This document shows, in pieces, positions 10,475 to 21,109 of a DNA stretch of 64,000 nucleotides (positions within the stretch are counted from its first letter, which is position 1; each line of letters begins with the position of its first letter). The notes below the pieces were generated by a model. It worked only from the letters and a program-made list of their open reading frames with translations. It made no database searches and had not been told where the DNA came from. The DNA lies in NCBI GenBank assembly GCA_933207985.1, contig OW240916.1, forward strand, positions 82,002,741-82,066,740. The letters are read 5' to 3'. A program made the translations under genes and the position numbers. Origin of the DNA: Pelobates cultripes. Taxonomy: Eukaryota > Chordata > Amphibia > Anura > Pelobatidae.

Positions 10475-11870
10475 CCTAATTTGCAACCAGACATTACCTG
10501 TCTGATTATCCTTCAGATCTGGTAGAATTTCTCACATCTGATTTCACTAATGGGTTTCACACGGGTTTTGTTGCACTCCCCACAGGAATTCTGGGATGTC
10601 CCAACCTACAGTCAGCAATCTAGTAGACTGCAGGAACGCCTCAATAAAGAAGTCGAGAACGGTTTCATGATTGGGCCATTGACTACTCCACCTTTCACCT
10701 CCTGGAGAACGAACCCTCTAGGCATAGCTACAGGGAAGTTCAATAATAAAAAAAGCTATCATTAACTCCGGCAAGGCAGCTTGGTTAAGTAAAACAGATA
10801 TTACAAACACATTCAAACTACTGCCAATCCATCAAGCACTCTGGCATCTGCATGGCGTTAAGTGGGAAGACAAGTATTATTTCACAACTAGACTAACTTT
10901 TGGCAAAAAGTAGCCCCAAGATATTTGATACTTTCACTGAAACCTTGACCTGGCTCCTACTTAACAAATTCAGATGTCCAGTAGTCATTCACTATCTGTA
11001 CGATAGTTTCTCTCGATTGAAACACACAACTTCACACCAAGCAGCCTAAATCACATGCTGTCACTATTCGAGAATTTAGGAGTTCCTGTAGCCCAGGACA
11101 AAACAGAAGGTCCCAACACCGAGATTACATTCTTGGAGATAACACTTAATTCAGTGTCCATGCAAGCTAGACTACCTCAAGAAAAGGTAGATAGTATTTT
11201 AGCATATATTGATATCTGCACCTCACAAGGGTATTGCACCAGGGAAGAGCTACAGTCACTTCTAGGGTGACTCAATTTCACTATGAGGATAATTTCTCAA
11301 GGGAGGTCTTTCCTTTCCAGAATTCTCTCTCTCTTACATGGTCTCCCCGATGACGATTCCAGAACTAACTTAGATAAACCAGCTAGGGCTGACTTAAAAA
11401 TGTGGCATCTATTTCTATCCTCATGGAATGGCAGGTCATTATTCATTCCCCCCATCTCTGACGATTCCCCGATAATTTAGACTGATGCATCAGGAGCCAT
11501 AGGTAACGCAGCGATTTTTGGCAATGACTGGGTATACAACGCTTGGCCACCAGAAACATTCTCCTTAGAAAATTTCAACACAACCTCAGCACACTTTGAA
11601 ATTTTCCTGATTGTAGCTGCAGCACACATATAAGGGAAAGAGTGGAAAGGTAAATCAGTTAGGTGCGTTTCAGAAAATCTGGCAGCATGTAACATTGTCA
11701 ATAAAGGCCGCTCTCAGTCCCTTACTATCATGAACTTAGTAAGGAATCTTGCCTGGTTAGCGGCAAATCTGCAGAAATCGTTTTCTCAATTTTTGCCCTC
11801 TTTTTACATGTCTAACTTCACGTCAGTTTTGGCACACCTCAACCGACTTTTGTTCTTATTAATTTACATA
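10475..11870 (+). pseudogene. DIRS-A reverse transcriptase and RNase H pseudogene
   Basis: RT pieces in order are SRLQERLNKEVENGFMIGP (about 10617), AIINSGKAAWLSKTDITN, KTEGPNTEITFLEITL (about 11100) and the connection LPQEKVDSILAYID. The catalytic YLDD box has decayed to LYDSF near 11000. RNase H follows with TDASGAIGNAAIFG (about 11481-11522), whose first Asp belongs to the metal-binding set. Frameshifts near 10750 and 10910 and stops near 11268 and 11478 separate the blocks. The protein would have copied the element's RNA to DNA. The segment ends before any recombinase homology. Confidence 0.85.
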
Positions 11871-11906
11871 ATATCATAAACATTTGTTCCTCTAAATGTG
11901 CCGTAC

Positions 11907-11907
<1 letters not shown>

Positions 11908-11990
<83 letters not shown>
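11908..11990. repeat. (TA)n / (CA)n microsatellite
   Basis: Two TA runs separated by 'acacacatacat' close the DIRS-A remnant. Confidence 0.95.
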
Positions 11991-11992
<2 letters not shown>

Positions 11993-12337
11993 ACAGAAGA
12001 GCAGCATGCATTTGGCATGTTCTCTGCATTGTAGATTAAATAAATGAAGTTGTGAAGGCAGACCCTCTAAGGACTTGTTAAACTTTCTTTTTAATTAACC
12101 AGAGTTCCAGTCCACATTATTGACCTTTCTAAAAAAAACAAAAAAAAACATTATAAGACATTGTGTTAGTAGGATTAATGTCAAGAACTGAACAGAATAA
12201 CTTTTCCTCTGTTATGCTGAACCTTTGTTGTTTTCCCACTTCAATCAAGATCTAAAAACTTATATTGCAATGCAAATTATTTTAATAATTCTAACACATA
12301 CACTATGAGGATTTTAAAGGGCAGGAATCATGATAGA

Positions 12338-12422
12338 CAGACAGGCAGACAGACAGATAGACAGATATACAGATAGATAGACATACAGACAGACAGATAT
12401 ACAGATAGATAGACATACAGAC

Positions 12423-12461
<39 letters not shown>

Positions 12462-12475
12462 CACACACAGGCACA
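12338..12475 (+). repeat. GACA/GATA tetranucleotide microsatellite
   Basis: Mixed 'gaca', 'gata' and 'tacaga' units end in a purer (gata)n block at about 12425-12460 and a short 'acacacaggcacac' tail. Confidence 0.95.
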
Positions 12476-12479
12476 CACA

Positions 12480-13604
12480 ACCATATATACATGTATTGTT
12501 GTGGTACAGTTTAACAAGCTTGAAAACAGCTGCATAAGTGTTATTCCCCTTTAGGGAAGCTTAACTTTAGAAACCTGGGTATTATCTAAGCCTCCAAAAA
12601 TATAGCTGGCCTGTTGAGCGTTGCTCATTTGCCCCAGTGCAAAACTCAGTCTCCTGCTGAGAGAGAGTCGATTTATAGGAGGCCATTCAATATCTTATTG
12701 AACATTAACATCCCAGGCATGCTCACGGCACCAGTGACCCTGCACAAGAAGAAAGGAAAAATAATTAAACCTTTCACACGTGGGATTTATAGAAGGAGCT
12801 GCCATTTGGAGCTACAGGCTCTTGTTGGACTAACCAAGCATTTTTCCAGACTTAACCTAAGGTTTACAGTCCCTAATTGCCATGCAAGCCCCATATGGTG
12901 CCATAAAAGCCCATAAAAGCAAGGGTTGGAATGGCAGAGAATGTGTAAATCCCTCAAGGTGGCAAAGGTGTTAGGGGCATGTTTGTGAAACAGAATGTAG
13001 TGGATAATTAAATCTGTCTATTTAAAAAAAATAATGTCTAACAATGAAGGAATCTACATTTGACGCCACCCTCTAAAATAATTCTCTTTGTAATTAATCA
13101 GGCATCTACACATATGAATTTTCAGTTCAGTAACCCTTTTACTCTTCTACATGGGATTCATTTATTCATCAGCTTCAAACTGACTGTATGAGATATAATT
13201 TATTAGTTATTAGTTAGTTAGGCCCTTCAATACAGGCTACTATAGCTTCCTTCAGGTATTCCACACACCTCCACTGGACATAACTTCATGGGATAGTTAC
13301 AAAACTCAATAAACCAAAATAATATTTGCCTGATTGATGATTGATGAAGAGGCTTCCTTCGTCAATGATGGTCTTTTAGCAATAACACTTATCTGTGCAT
13401 AGAGACATTGAAGGTAAGTATATGTTGTCTTTCTCTCTTTTTGCATATTTTACATATACTACATATAAAGTACGTTACATTAATGGTAAATCCCAGCCTA
13501 TTGACTCTCTTTATTCTTACGTTTGTAAACATCTATAAACCCAAATCTAACTTTTTGTGTGTTCTATTTCTTCTTTCAAAGTGTTTGGTATAGAATTTCT
13601 TCTG
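12480..13604. other. No recognised feature
   Basis: No motif, terminus or convincing exon was seen. Short open frames such as the one at 12614-12916 show no domain that I can name. Confidence 0.45.
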
Positions 13605-13608
13605 TAAC

Positions 13609-13624
13609 TTACAGTTAAATTCCA

Positions 13625-13667
<43 letters not shown>

Positions 13668-14033
13668 GGAAGGCCTGAATTTGTGGGAGGAGTTATTTGC
13701 ATATTTAAACGCAAGGCTCCTACTCACCTATGCCGATCTCGCTGGTTGACCCCACCCACCACACCCCTTTACATATTAATATTACAATTACCTTAGTAGG
13801 CCCTCTTTTATTACAGGCCTACTCGTTCGTTAGTTTTCGGCACAGCTTCACCAATTATACACCACCTACCACATTCCATAATCTATTAAATTCCCATGTG
13901 GTACTGAAACATTGACATTTTTCTAAATTTTTTCAAGTAAAGAATTAGTTTGTGGATTACCTGGGAGTGCTGATTTTTCTTGTTCTATATATATTAAATT
14001 CCATCTATATATATTAGATGGAATTTAACTGTA
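13609..14033. mobile_element. Inverted-repeat insertion with 25-bp perfect ends
   Basis: 'acagttaaattccatctaat' begins the left end and its exact complement closes the right end, 25 bp in all (13609-13633 and 14009-14033). The left arm runs into a long (AT)n tract (about 13631-13664). A further direct copy of 'taaattccatctatata' sits just inside the right arm. 'ttctgtaa' occurs just outside both ends, a possible 8-bp target duplication but offset by a few bases. The interior has no coding signal. Confidence 0.55.
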
Positions 14034-14039
14034 TTTCTG

Positions 14040-14416
14040 TAATTCTCGAGGGCTGCACAGTTCCTGTGGAACTCACGTCCCTCCTCCGTTAGATGCTCAC
14101 CCAGTCTCCACTCCTTCAAAAAATCGTTAAAAACCCACTTCTTCATAAAAGCGTATCAATTAAACTGTAAATAGCTCTCGACTGATTCCTCTCTTGCAAC
14201 TGTCACTAGTCTAATACTATCCTTACCTTTTTGTGTAATTTTACCCCACTCCCTCTAGCATGTAAACTCATTGAGCAGGGCCTTCAACCCCTCTGTTCCT
14301 GTGTGTCCAACTTGTCTGGTTACAAATACATGTCTGTTCATCCACCCACTGTAAAGCGCTGTGGAATTTGTTGGCGCTATATAAATAATAACATAATTAT
14401 ATATATATATATATAG
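14040..14416 (+). repeat. Dispersed LINE/SINE-tail repeat ending in ATAAATAATAA
   Basis: The 3' part ('tgtaaactcattgagcaggg', then 'gtaaagcgctgtggaa' and 'ttggcgctatataaataata') is a common amphibian and fish repeat ending in a short-unit tail. A second copy lies at 49362-49515. The tail type suggests a non-LTR retrotransposon 3' end, but no reverse transcriptase frame accompanies it. The 5' part around 14110 may be degraded coding sequence. Confidence 0.6.
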
Positions 14417-14671
14417 AGAGAGAGATATTTGTGCACAGGGCAATAAAAGCTGCAGCTTATGCTTGATATGTTTACCATACATACAGAGATATGAGACCTT
14501 TGGTTGTGGTGTGCCATATCGGCAGGCCTGTAAATAAAGAGGACCCATCTAAGCAGGTAATTTATTTAAAAAGGGGAAGTGGTGGGAGGGACACAAACTG
14601 TCTAAGACAAAGATGGTATAGGGAGTCATTTTAACTGTGCTAGCCCCTCCCACAACTCCAGGCTTCACCTT

Positions 14672-14716
<45 letters not shown>

Positions 14717-15335
14717 TTCTATTTCTTGTCTATATATTTCTTGTCTGTCTATCTACCTGTCTAGTGTTCCACAAAACTCATGACACACACACAAAATAGC
14801 AATTGCCTGGGATGATATATCTCAATCGAGTGCCTTTAATTTTAATTATTTAGTCTTGGTTAAGCATTGATTCTTTCATTGTAATGAAATGTCATGTTAT
14901 TCCATGCATTTGTGACTAATGCCATTGTAGTACTTTTTCTATGTGTTTGTTCCACTATAATGTCTGATTCCCTATTTAAATATATAACACATCAGGTGTT
15001 CATAAAATATTTAAAACATTGGAGACATTTAAAAATATGTTTTCCTTTTTTTTTCTTTAATAATGTTTGAAATGTGGATTGTGATCACTGTGATAATTGT
15101 TGCGCGAAGCAAAAAATCTTAAAATGGTATCAATTAGTTACCAGTGCTAGATTGTAACATAAACCCTGTTTCGGGGAAATAAGTACTGCAGGACTGTTTT
15201 TGACAGCTGTAATTTAGATCCTGTGTTATTATTCAATATAAGAAAAAATGATTGGGGTTTACTTACTAGAAAGTATGTTTCAAGCTTTAACTACACCATG
15301 AATATTTAAGAAAAATAAAAGTGCTTAAAAAAATA
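14417..15335. other. No recognised gene; one TA microsatellite
   Basis: A (TA)n run lies at about 14676-14708. Near 14570-14670 the sequence 'tgggagggac...ccctcccacaact' suggests a small unclassified repeat related to that at 13680. Nothing else was recognised. Confidence 0.45.
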
Positions 15336-15339
15336 TTTC

Positions 15340-17070
15340 TCTTCCTGCGCAACTATGGCTTGGTTCACGCATGTATAGCTCCCTCCCCACTGGAAAACCA
15401 ATGATTGACGCCACACTCAAAGTATGGTGCCTCCTATGATACAAATACCAACTGACTATGTCCCCCAATCCCCTGACCCCCATTGCCCAGAACTGGGTGG
15501 GGGACTATCCGTCGCTGATCTCCACAACATACAACAAACTGACTTTTTGTATATGCGCCTATGTGTGGGCGCGCAACTCAAACCTCTGGCTGCCATGACA
15601 ACCGACACCACCCCCACAGGACTGGACCTATATCGCTACCACCAAATCAAAACCTACTACACGTCATGTACCTGTAAACGTCTACTGCACCAAGAACTCA
15701 CCCACTTCGAGACACTGTGTGTATCCCGACGACACTCGGCCAGAGGCATCTCATTGCTATACCACCTGCTGCTCGGGGAAGACAAATGACCACCCCTATG
15801 TTCCATCGTGAAGTGGGAGAGTGCGACTGCGGTGACCCTGTCTGACCAGACTGGGATAAGATCTACATATTAACACACAAATGCTTGATCAGCTCTAAAT
15901 ACCAAGAAACAAGCTATAAGCTACTATTCCACTGGTAGAGAACCCCAGCCGCGCTACACCGTATGGATGGTGGGACGCCGGACAACTGTTGGAGGTGCGG
16001 AGCAGAGGGTGCGGACATGCTCCATGTGTGGTGGTCGTGCCCAGGCATCACCCCCTTCTGGACGATGATACACAACAAGATCAGAGAAATCACGGAGTCG
16101 GACATACCCTTCCAACCGCTGCGCATGCTCCTCCACCATACAGACCAGCCCCTTAAAACTTACAAGAAATCCCTGACCAAACACCTCCTCACGGCGGCCC
16201 ATTCCCTTATCCCCACATACTGGAAAAAGACAGGGGTGCCATCTTTCCAGCAATGGGTAGACAGGGTGAGCGAGACACATTCTATGGAGTCGCTGACCAC
16301 GGCCCTACACGACCGCTCGGAGGCCTGCACTAGAACCTGGAGCTCTTGGCTGTTATACATAACCAACAACGGGACACGCAATTAAAGACCTTCCATTCTA
16401 CCCACTCCCCCAACCTCCATATCTCCCCCCCCAATTACATTTATTTATTTGTTTTCTCCTCTTTGTTTTTCTCTTTCTATTTTTCCCTTCCTCTTCTTCT
16501 TCTCTCTTTCTCCTCCTCTTCTCTCTCTCTCTTCCCTTTTCTCTTCCTCTCCCCTATCCCCTGTCCACTTTCTTTCTCCAACCCCCTCCTGCCTCTCCTT
16601 CCTCCTGCTCTCCCAGGGCTACTGGTGATACACCCTTAACTCCCACCCACCCAGGGCAGTCGAACACAGAGCCAGACGGCAATAGACACCAGCAACACAG
16701 CGATCTCGACCTCGCATGACCAAACCCCGACCTAGTTCCCACCCAAACCCACTACTTAGGCTGGAACCTAAAGGCAGTAAGACACGACGCACACTTTCAT
16801 ATGACCCTCTTGTACGTGACATGCAAGGCGCAACAGAGAGATTGACTCTCCCTCCTACCAGTGGCACTCTCTTGTTCGAGGCACTAGGCAAGTACATGCA
16901 GGCTTGGATACAATAGTGTAACCCAAGTGAACGTTATGTGTTTCACCGATGACTCTACCCTTGTTCAGCACGCATATCTGTAACCAATCTGCCTATCCTA
17001 TATGAACTCTTAATTACTTGTAACCACTGTTCTAAAACCTTTCAAGAAAAACGAGATTGTCAAAAAAAAA
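15340..17070 (+). mobile_element. 5'-truncated L1-type LINE
   Basis: The end of ORF2 is followed by a pyrimidine-rich 3' UTR segment (about 16430-16620), further UTR, and an A-tract at about 17058-17070, the standard L1 layout. The 5' two thirds are missing, as in most L1 insertions made by target-primed reverse transcription. A clear flanking duplication could not be fixed; 'tttctct' occurs on both sides but is too short to rely on. Confidence 0.8.
15424..16385 (+). pseudogene. L1 ORF2 C-terminal region
   Basis: Two long frames carry the homology. The first (15424-15789) includes HCPELGGGLSVADL and FETLCVSRRHSARGISLLYH. After about 170 bp with stops, the second (15963-16385) gives NCWRCGAEGADMLHVWWSCP, the CCHC-like cysteine-rich motif near the C terminus of L1 ORF2, then KTYKKSLTKHLLTAAHSLIP and a short tail. 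ORF2 supplies endonuclease and reverse transcriptase in the LINE ribonucleoprotein; neither domain is present here. The two frames share no single reading frame, so the copy is inactive. The preserved length of the second frame suggests moderate rather than great age. Confidence 0.85.
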
Positions 17071-17079
17071 AAATTTTTT

Positions 17080-18040
17080 TCTCTGAATTACATTATTTTG
17101 TCCTGCATTTTGCAATTCATCTGTCAACTAAAGTGAATAATTCTCATATAATAATTTCACGGCTCTCTCTCTAGAAACAGGCACTATTTCCTTGACAGAG
17201 ACCAGAATTAATGTGTGTTTGGAACAGGTAATAACTGATTTCCATGCCAAGAATTTGTGTTTTTCCTTCATCTTCATTCTTCTGCCTTGCACATGGTAGA
17301 CACAAAAACTGTAATCATGTCTGATGCATTGGATGTTACATGAATCATGAATGTGTAGTACCTCCATGACAAATGTCCTGATGAACATATCAGGCACACA
17401 TCCTGTATTACAGGATCCTGTCAAGTAGACCACTAGGAGTTAACAGCAGTCTGTCACATGTCTGTTGACTCCAGATGAACAGAGGAGCTTTGTTCTGTCC
17501 AGTGACTGCCACAATTCTCATATAAACTCACACAGACATTCCATACTCCTTCTCATTTTCTGCATACCCAACAAGTCCTCATTACAGCTGTGAGCTTCCT
17601 CCGCTGAATTATAAGAAGAATTGCTGTATGGTACACATCATTTAATTGCATTTTGGAGCACTGGTCTATTTTATGGACGCCCAATAAAAATCTGCCTGTG
17701 GCACCGGTTAAAATGTCTCAGGGAAATTATCAACATCTGCAACTTTTTTTAATGTTTTTTTTTTTTTTGTCACTTTAATGTTCTGAGGAGTATTCAAAAC
17801 AAAATCAGACCTGAGAATGAACTTATACCACTGTTATTTTAATTATGATGTGGAAGCATATTCTGTGGCACAATATGATTGGTAAACAAAATATACAATT
17901 GATAATGTTCAATTTAGGAATAACTGTTTATGGGTCCTGCCAGGGCAGGATTTACCATCCTTGCTGACCCAAGGCCAGTTCCATAAAAACACCATACATA
18001 TATATATATATATATAAAACCAAGAGGGCTGCACTCACCT
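17080..18040. other. No recognised gene
   Basis: A poly-T stretch at about 17742-17769 and a short (TA)n at about 17997-18016 are the only simple structures. No transposon or exon recognised. Confidence 0.45.
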
Positions 18041-18274
18041 GAACATACATACATTATAAGGGTGTGGCTGGGACCAATTCAAAACATTCACTAAACAGGA
18101 ATTCCGAAGCTCACTTTGCTTAGGCAAAAATAATGGGGGTTTAGTTACAGTATATGATCATACATTACATAAGCCTGCCATAAAAGGAATGTATCCATTT
18201 TTAAGTGGGATTTAGTAGATTAATTTCATAAGAGCAGGCATTAGGTTATTAGAGTAGGACCTGCCAAAAATGGG

Positions 18275-18838
18275 TGTGACGGGCTGGCTGTACCTGGAGT
18301 GGTGTGTCTGTCCCAGGCTCTCCCGATTCCTGCAAGGCCTCAGTAAATATAGCACAATAGCTCTGGTATAACAACCATCAGTCGAGACAGTCGATGAAGG
18401 GTACAAACAACAAGTTGTATTAGGCCAAGTTACCAGGTTATATACCCAATCCCAAGCATGGGGTCCCTATTCATAAGACAGTAAACCCGTTCAGGCATCT
18501 CCGTGTCTGGGATATAAGTGAGTTTGCTTTTGCATAAACTAACTATTTTCCAAGCACAGGAGGTACAATATATGAAACACCCCGAAACACAACAAAACAG
18601 GCAGGAACCCCCACATATTTTATATCCCCAAATAGCTCCCAAGTTGTCCAAATAGCGCTCAGATCCATGCAGTGAGCCAAATGACTGCCAAGGAGAGGGC
18701 GCTTCATTTAGCAGTTGGGAGAGGGAAGGTACAGAGCCACTGGAATACAGTTCTTTCGAGGAGCAGGACACCAAGCTCGACCCACAGAGTAAGGAAGGCA
18801 CCAACAGGGGGAGAGTTAGCCGGAGGGAGTCCTACACA
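18275..18838 (-). mobile_element. Solo LTR of 564 bp
   Basis: Ends are 'tgtgacggg' and 'cctacaca' (TG...CA), flanked by a perfect 5-bp duplication 'atggg' at 18270-18274 and 18839-18843. On the minus strand the unit starts 'tgtgtaggactccc', has a TATA-like 'gggtatataacc' about two thirds along, and ends 'gcccgtcaca'. No internal retrotransposon sequence is adjacent, so it is the product of recombination between two LTRs. Ty3/Gypsy is likely from the 5-bp TSD, but an endogenous-retrovirus type LTR cannot be excluded. Confidence 0.9.
18435..18446 (-). promoter_or_regulatory. TATA-like box in minus-strand LTR
   Basis: The minus strand reads 'ggtatataacc' here, positioned inside the LTR as a U3 core promoter would be. 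Activity is not shown. Confidence 0.5.
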
Positions 18839-19401
18839 ATGGGGTACATTGACGATGTGGCAGGCTTATACAAAGTATGATCATATACTGTAACTTTACC
18901 CTCATTATTTTTGCCTAGGTTAGGTGTTTTTAAAAAAACCAAAACAATTAGGGATTATTCTAGCCTTGGTGAGGGAATATTCTAAGTTAAAAAAAAAAAG
19001 CCTTCATATTTGCTTTACCTTCTTTACTGAAAACTTCCAGCAGCAAAGAAATAGTTAACATAACTTTTCCAAACAACCAATCAAAATAACAGCAGTATAA
19101 AGTCCCTCAGTCAGACCCTCCCACTTCCTCTTTCTTTGATGAGGTCGAGCAGGAGAGCATGAAACCAAATAAATCCAACTTGTAGCAGGCACATCTAGAG
19201 AAGAAACCGCCAAAACCAGAGGAAACCAGATTACACTGCAAGGAAAAAGTAACATCATGAAAGTAAAATGCGAAGGCAGGATGTCATACCACATACAACC
19301 TTACTTTAACAGCATAGTACATGATGAATAAATGCACACGGACAACCAAAACCGTATAATAGAAAGAATACCGTATTTATCGGCGTATAACACGCACCGG
19401 C

Positions 19402-19561
19402 GTATAACACGCAACTCATTTTAAGAAGGAAATTTCAGGGAAAAAAAACTTAAAGGACCACTATAGTGCCAGGAAAACGAGTATGTTTTCCTGGCACTAT
19501 AGTGGTCCTTTAAGTTTTTTTTCCCTGAAATTTCCTTCTTAAAATGAGGTGCGTGTTATAC
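19402..19561. repeat. Inverted duplication, 77-bp arms
   Basis: Arms 19402-19478 and 19485-19561 are complementary with one visible mismatch and a 6-base loop 'gagtat'. The arms include both flank sequence of the host element ('gtataacacgca...cattttaagaaggaaa') and the T2-like end ('ttaaaggaccactatag'). The right arm stands where other family copies have 'tgccctgagggtgcccc'. Confidence 0.9.
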
Positions 19562-19986
19562 ACCCTCAGGGACCCCCTCCCGCCGGGCTCTGGAGAGAGG
19601 AAGGGGTTAAACACTTACCTTTCTCCAGCGCCGGGCGGGGAGCTGTACTCTCCTCTCCTCCTTGCTCGCGACGTCATCGGCTGAATGCACACGCGCGGCA
19701 GGAGCCGCGCGCGCATTCAGCCGGTCGCATAGGAAAGCATTTACAATGCTTTCCTATGGACGCTTGTGTGCTCTCACTGTGATTTTCACAGTGAGAATCA
19801 CGCAAGCGCCTCTAGCGGCTGTCAATGAGACAGCCGCTAGAGGAATTGGAGGAAGGATTAACCCATTTATAAACATAGCAGTTTCTCTGAAACTGCTATG
19901 TTTATAAAAAAGGGTTAATCCTAGCTGGACCTGGCACCCAGACCACTTCATTAAGCTGAAGTGGTCTGGGTGCCTAGAGTGGTCCT
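19454..19986 (+). mobile_element. T2/Kolobok-like TTAA element
   Basis: TTAA lies at 19450-19453 and 19987-19990. Termini are 'aggaccactatag' and its imperfect complement. After the inverted duplication the standard family core follows: 'accctcaggga', a GC-rich block, then hairpins 'ataggaaagcattt', 'ctcactgtgattttcacag', 'cctctagcggctgtc', 'ataaacatagcagtttc' and 'acccagaccacttca'. No protein. Confidence 0.8.
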
Positions 19987-20320
19987 TTAAATTTCAACAA
20001 AGAACTTCTTTACCCCCCTTTCTTACTCCCTCCTCCTCCTCTTTCTTACCCCCTTTCTTACCCTCCTCCCCTCCTCTTTTTACCCCTTTCTACTTCCCTT
20101 ACTTCCCTCCCTTCTTACCCTTCTACCCTCCCCTTACCCCTCTTTCTTACTCCCTCCCCTCCTCTACCCACTTTTACTCCCCCCTCTTCTTACTTCCTCC
20201 CCATCTACTTCCCCTCTTCTATCCCTGTTAGCCTTCCTCCCCTACCCTCCCCTTCTACTTTCACTCTCCCCTGTGTTCCGAAGCCGCTTGCTGTTCAAGG
20301 AGGTCGGCTCGGTTAGTGAT

Positions 20321-20470
20321 AGGAAGGTGCACACTCAGTGTGCACCTTCCTGTCAGTCCACCGGTACAGGAAACAGAAACTCCTGTTCCGCGCGGAACAG
20401 GAGTTTCTGTTTCCTGTACCCGGTCGGACTGACAGGAAGGTGCACACTGGGCGTGCACCTTCCTATCAGT
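20321..20470. repeat. Three consecutive hairpins
   Basis: Hairpins lie at 20321-20351 ('aggaaggtgcacac'), 20363-20420 (a 58-bp perfect palindrome with no loop, from 'ggtacaggaaacagaaac') and 20428-20470 ('actgacaggaaggtgcac'). The last two modules recur at 57819-57918 in an unrelated host element. Confidence 0.9.
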
Positions 20471-20939
20471 CCGGCCGGCCACCGCGGACAGCAGAGCGGC
20501 TCGGCCACGCTAAAGGGGAGGTGAGTACCAACTGCAGCCGCTTGAGCGCTCTTGACAGAGTGCTCAGGCGGCTGCAGTATTTAAAGGGCCGGCGTATAAC
20601 ACGCACCCACAATTTCTCCCCTATTTTCGGGGAGAAAAAGTGCGTGTTATACGCCGATAAATACGGTATTTCTTAAACAAACATGAGGCAATACATTACA
20701 AAAAGCATAACAATATCCCGAATTAACCTAAGAGAAAAAAAAAGGAGGGAAACGTGAAAGGGGGGAACTATTTGCCACCCATCTTTAATAAAATTTTGAT
20801 TATTCCCTCACCGAGGCTAGTATAATCATTAGAGACAGGAGGCTTCCTATTTGCAATTTTTAACACCCAGACATAAAAACAGAAGAAACATGAGATCGTG
20901 GATGGAAATAAAAAAGTACGGAAAGTCGATTCCCTAAAC

Positions 20940-20985
20940 CAGGGATAGGCAACCTTCGGCACTCCAGATGTTTTGGACTACATAG
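20940..20985 (+). mobile_element. End fragment of a hAT-type MITE
   Basis: 'cagggataggcaaccttcgg' followed by 'cactccagatgttttggac' is the terminus of a palindromic MITE common in amphibians and other vertebrates. The complementary arm is missing, so only one end survives. Confidence 0.6.
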
Positions 20986-21109
20986 GAAATCAACTGCTGC
21001 CCATGAGCAGAAGGGCAAAAGGATGAGGTACTAGATATATATACTTCCATAGGCAACGTGCCACACAGAGACGTGCCCTATCTAGAAAGTAGGGATACGA
21101 CACAGAAGA

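Larger units (their letters stand above)
9480..11880 (+). mobile_element. DIRS-type retrotransposon remnant (DIRS-A)
   Basis: Ordered gag, reverse transcriptase and RNase H remnants match the DIRS layout. DIRS elements integrate with a tyrosine recombinase in place of a DDE integrase and so leave no target duplication. The recombinase, methyltransferase-like domain and inverted terminal repeats are not seen; the homology fades at about 11870 into a TA-rich microsatellite. Several frameshifts and stops show it is dead. Confidence 0.85.
18117..18925. mobile_element. Foldback element interrupted by a solo LTR
   Basis: Inverted arms of about 65 bp lie at 18117-18185 and 18858-18925; both contain 'aggcaaaaataatg' and 'gttacagtatatgatcatac' in opposite orientation. 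Taking out the LTR (18275-18838 plus one TSD copy) leaves a hairpin element of about 240 bp. No coding frame remains. The superfamily is unknown because outer termini and target duplication were not found. Confidence 0.7.
19371..20666. mobile_element. TA-flanked non-autonomous DNA transposon (CCGTATTTATCGG ends)
   Basis: Perfect terminal inverted repeats begin 'ccgtatttatcggcgtataa' and extend to about 28 bp; both ends are flanked by TA (19369-19370 and 20667-20668). No transposase frame exists. The interior contains a T2-like TTAA element (19454-19986), a pyrimidine-rich block (about 19990-20270), and serial hairpins (20321-20470). Two-base TA duplication would fit Tc1/mariner-type or related transposases, but the superfamily is uncertain. 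Confidence 0.8.
18951..20830. repeat. Inverted repeat pair, 32-bp arms
   Basis: 'ttctagccttggtgaggga' (in 18951-18982) pairs with 'tccctcaccgaggctagta' (in 20799-20830). The arms enclose the 1.3-kb element at 19371-20666; without it they are about 580 bp apart. They may be ends of a host foldback or part of a larger unit with 18117-18925. Confidence 0.6.

Noticed and set aside
14330..14400. Possible tRNA-like or SINE promoter segment around 'gtaaagcgctgtgg'
   Set aside because: No A-box/B-box pair or cloverleaf could be drawn; better explained as a LINE-type 3' tail repeated at 49362.
15914..16280. Minus-strand frames opposite L1 ORF2
   Set aside because: Antisense shadows of the ORF2 C-terminal domain.
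17040..17075. Rho-independent terminator-like poly-A/poly-T
   Set aside because: It is the poly-A end of a LINE beside a T-run, not a bacterial terminator.
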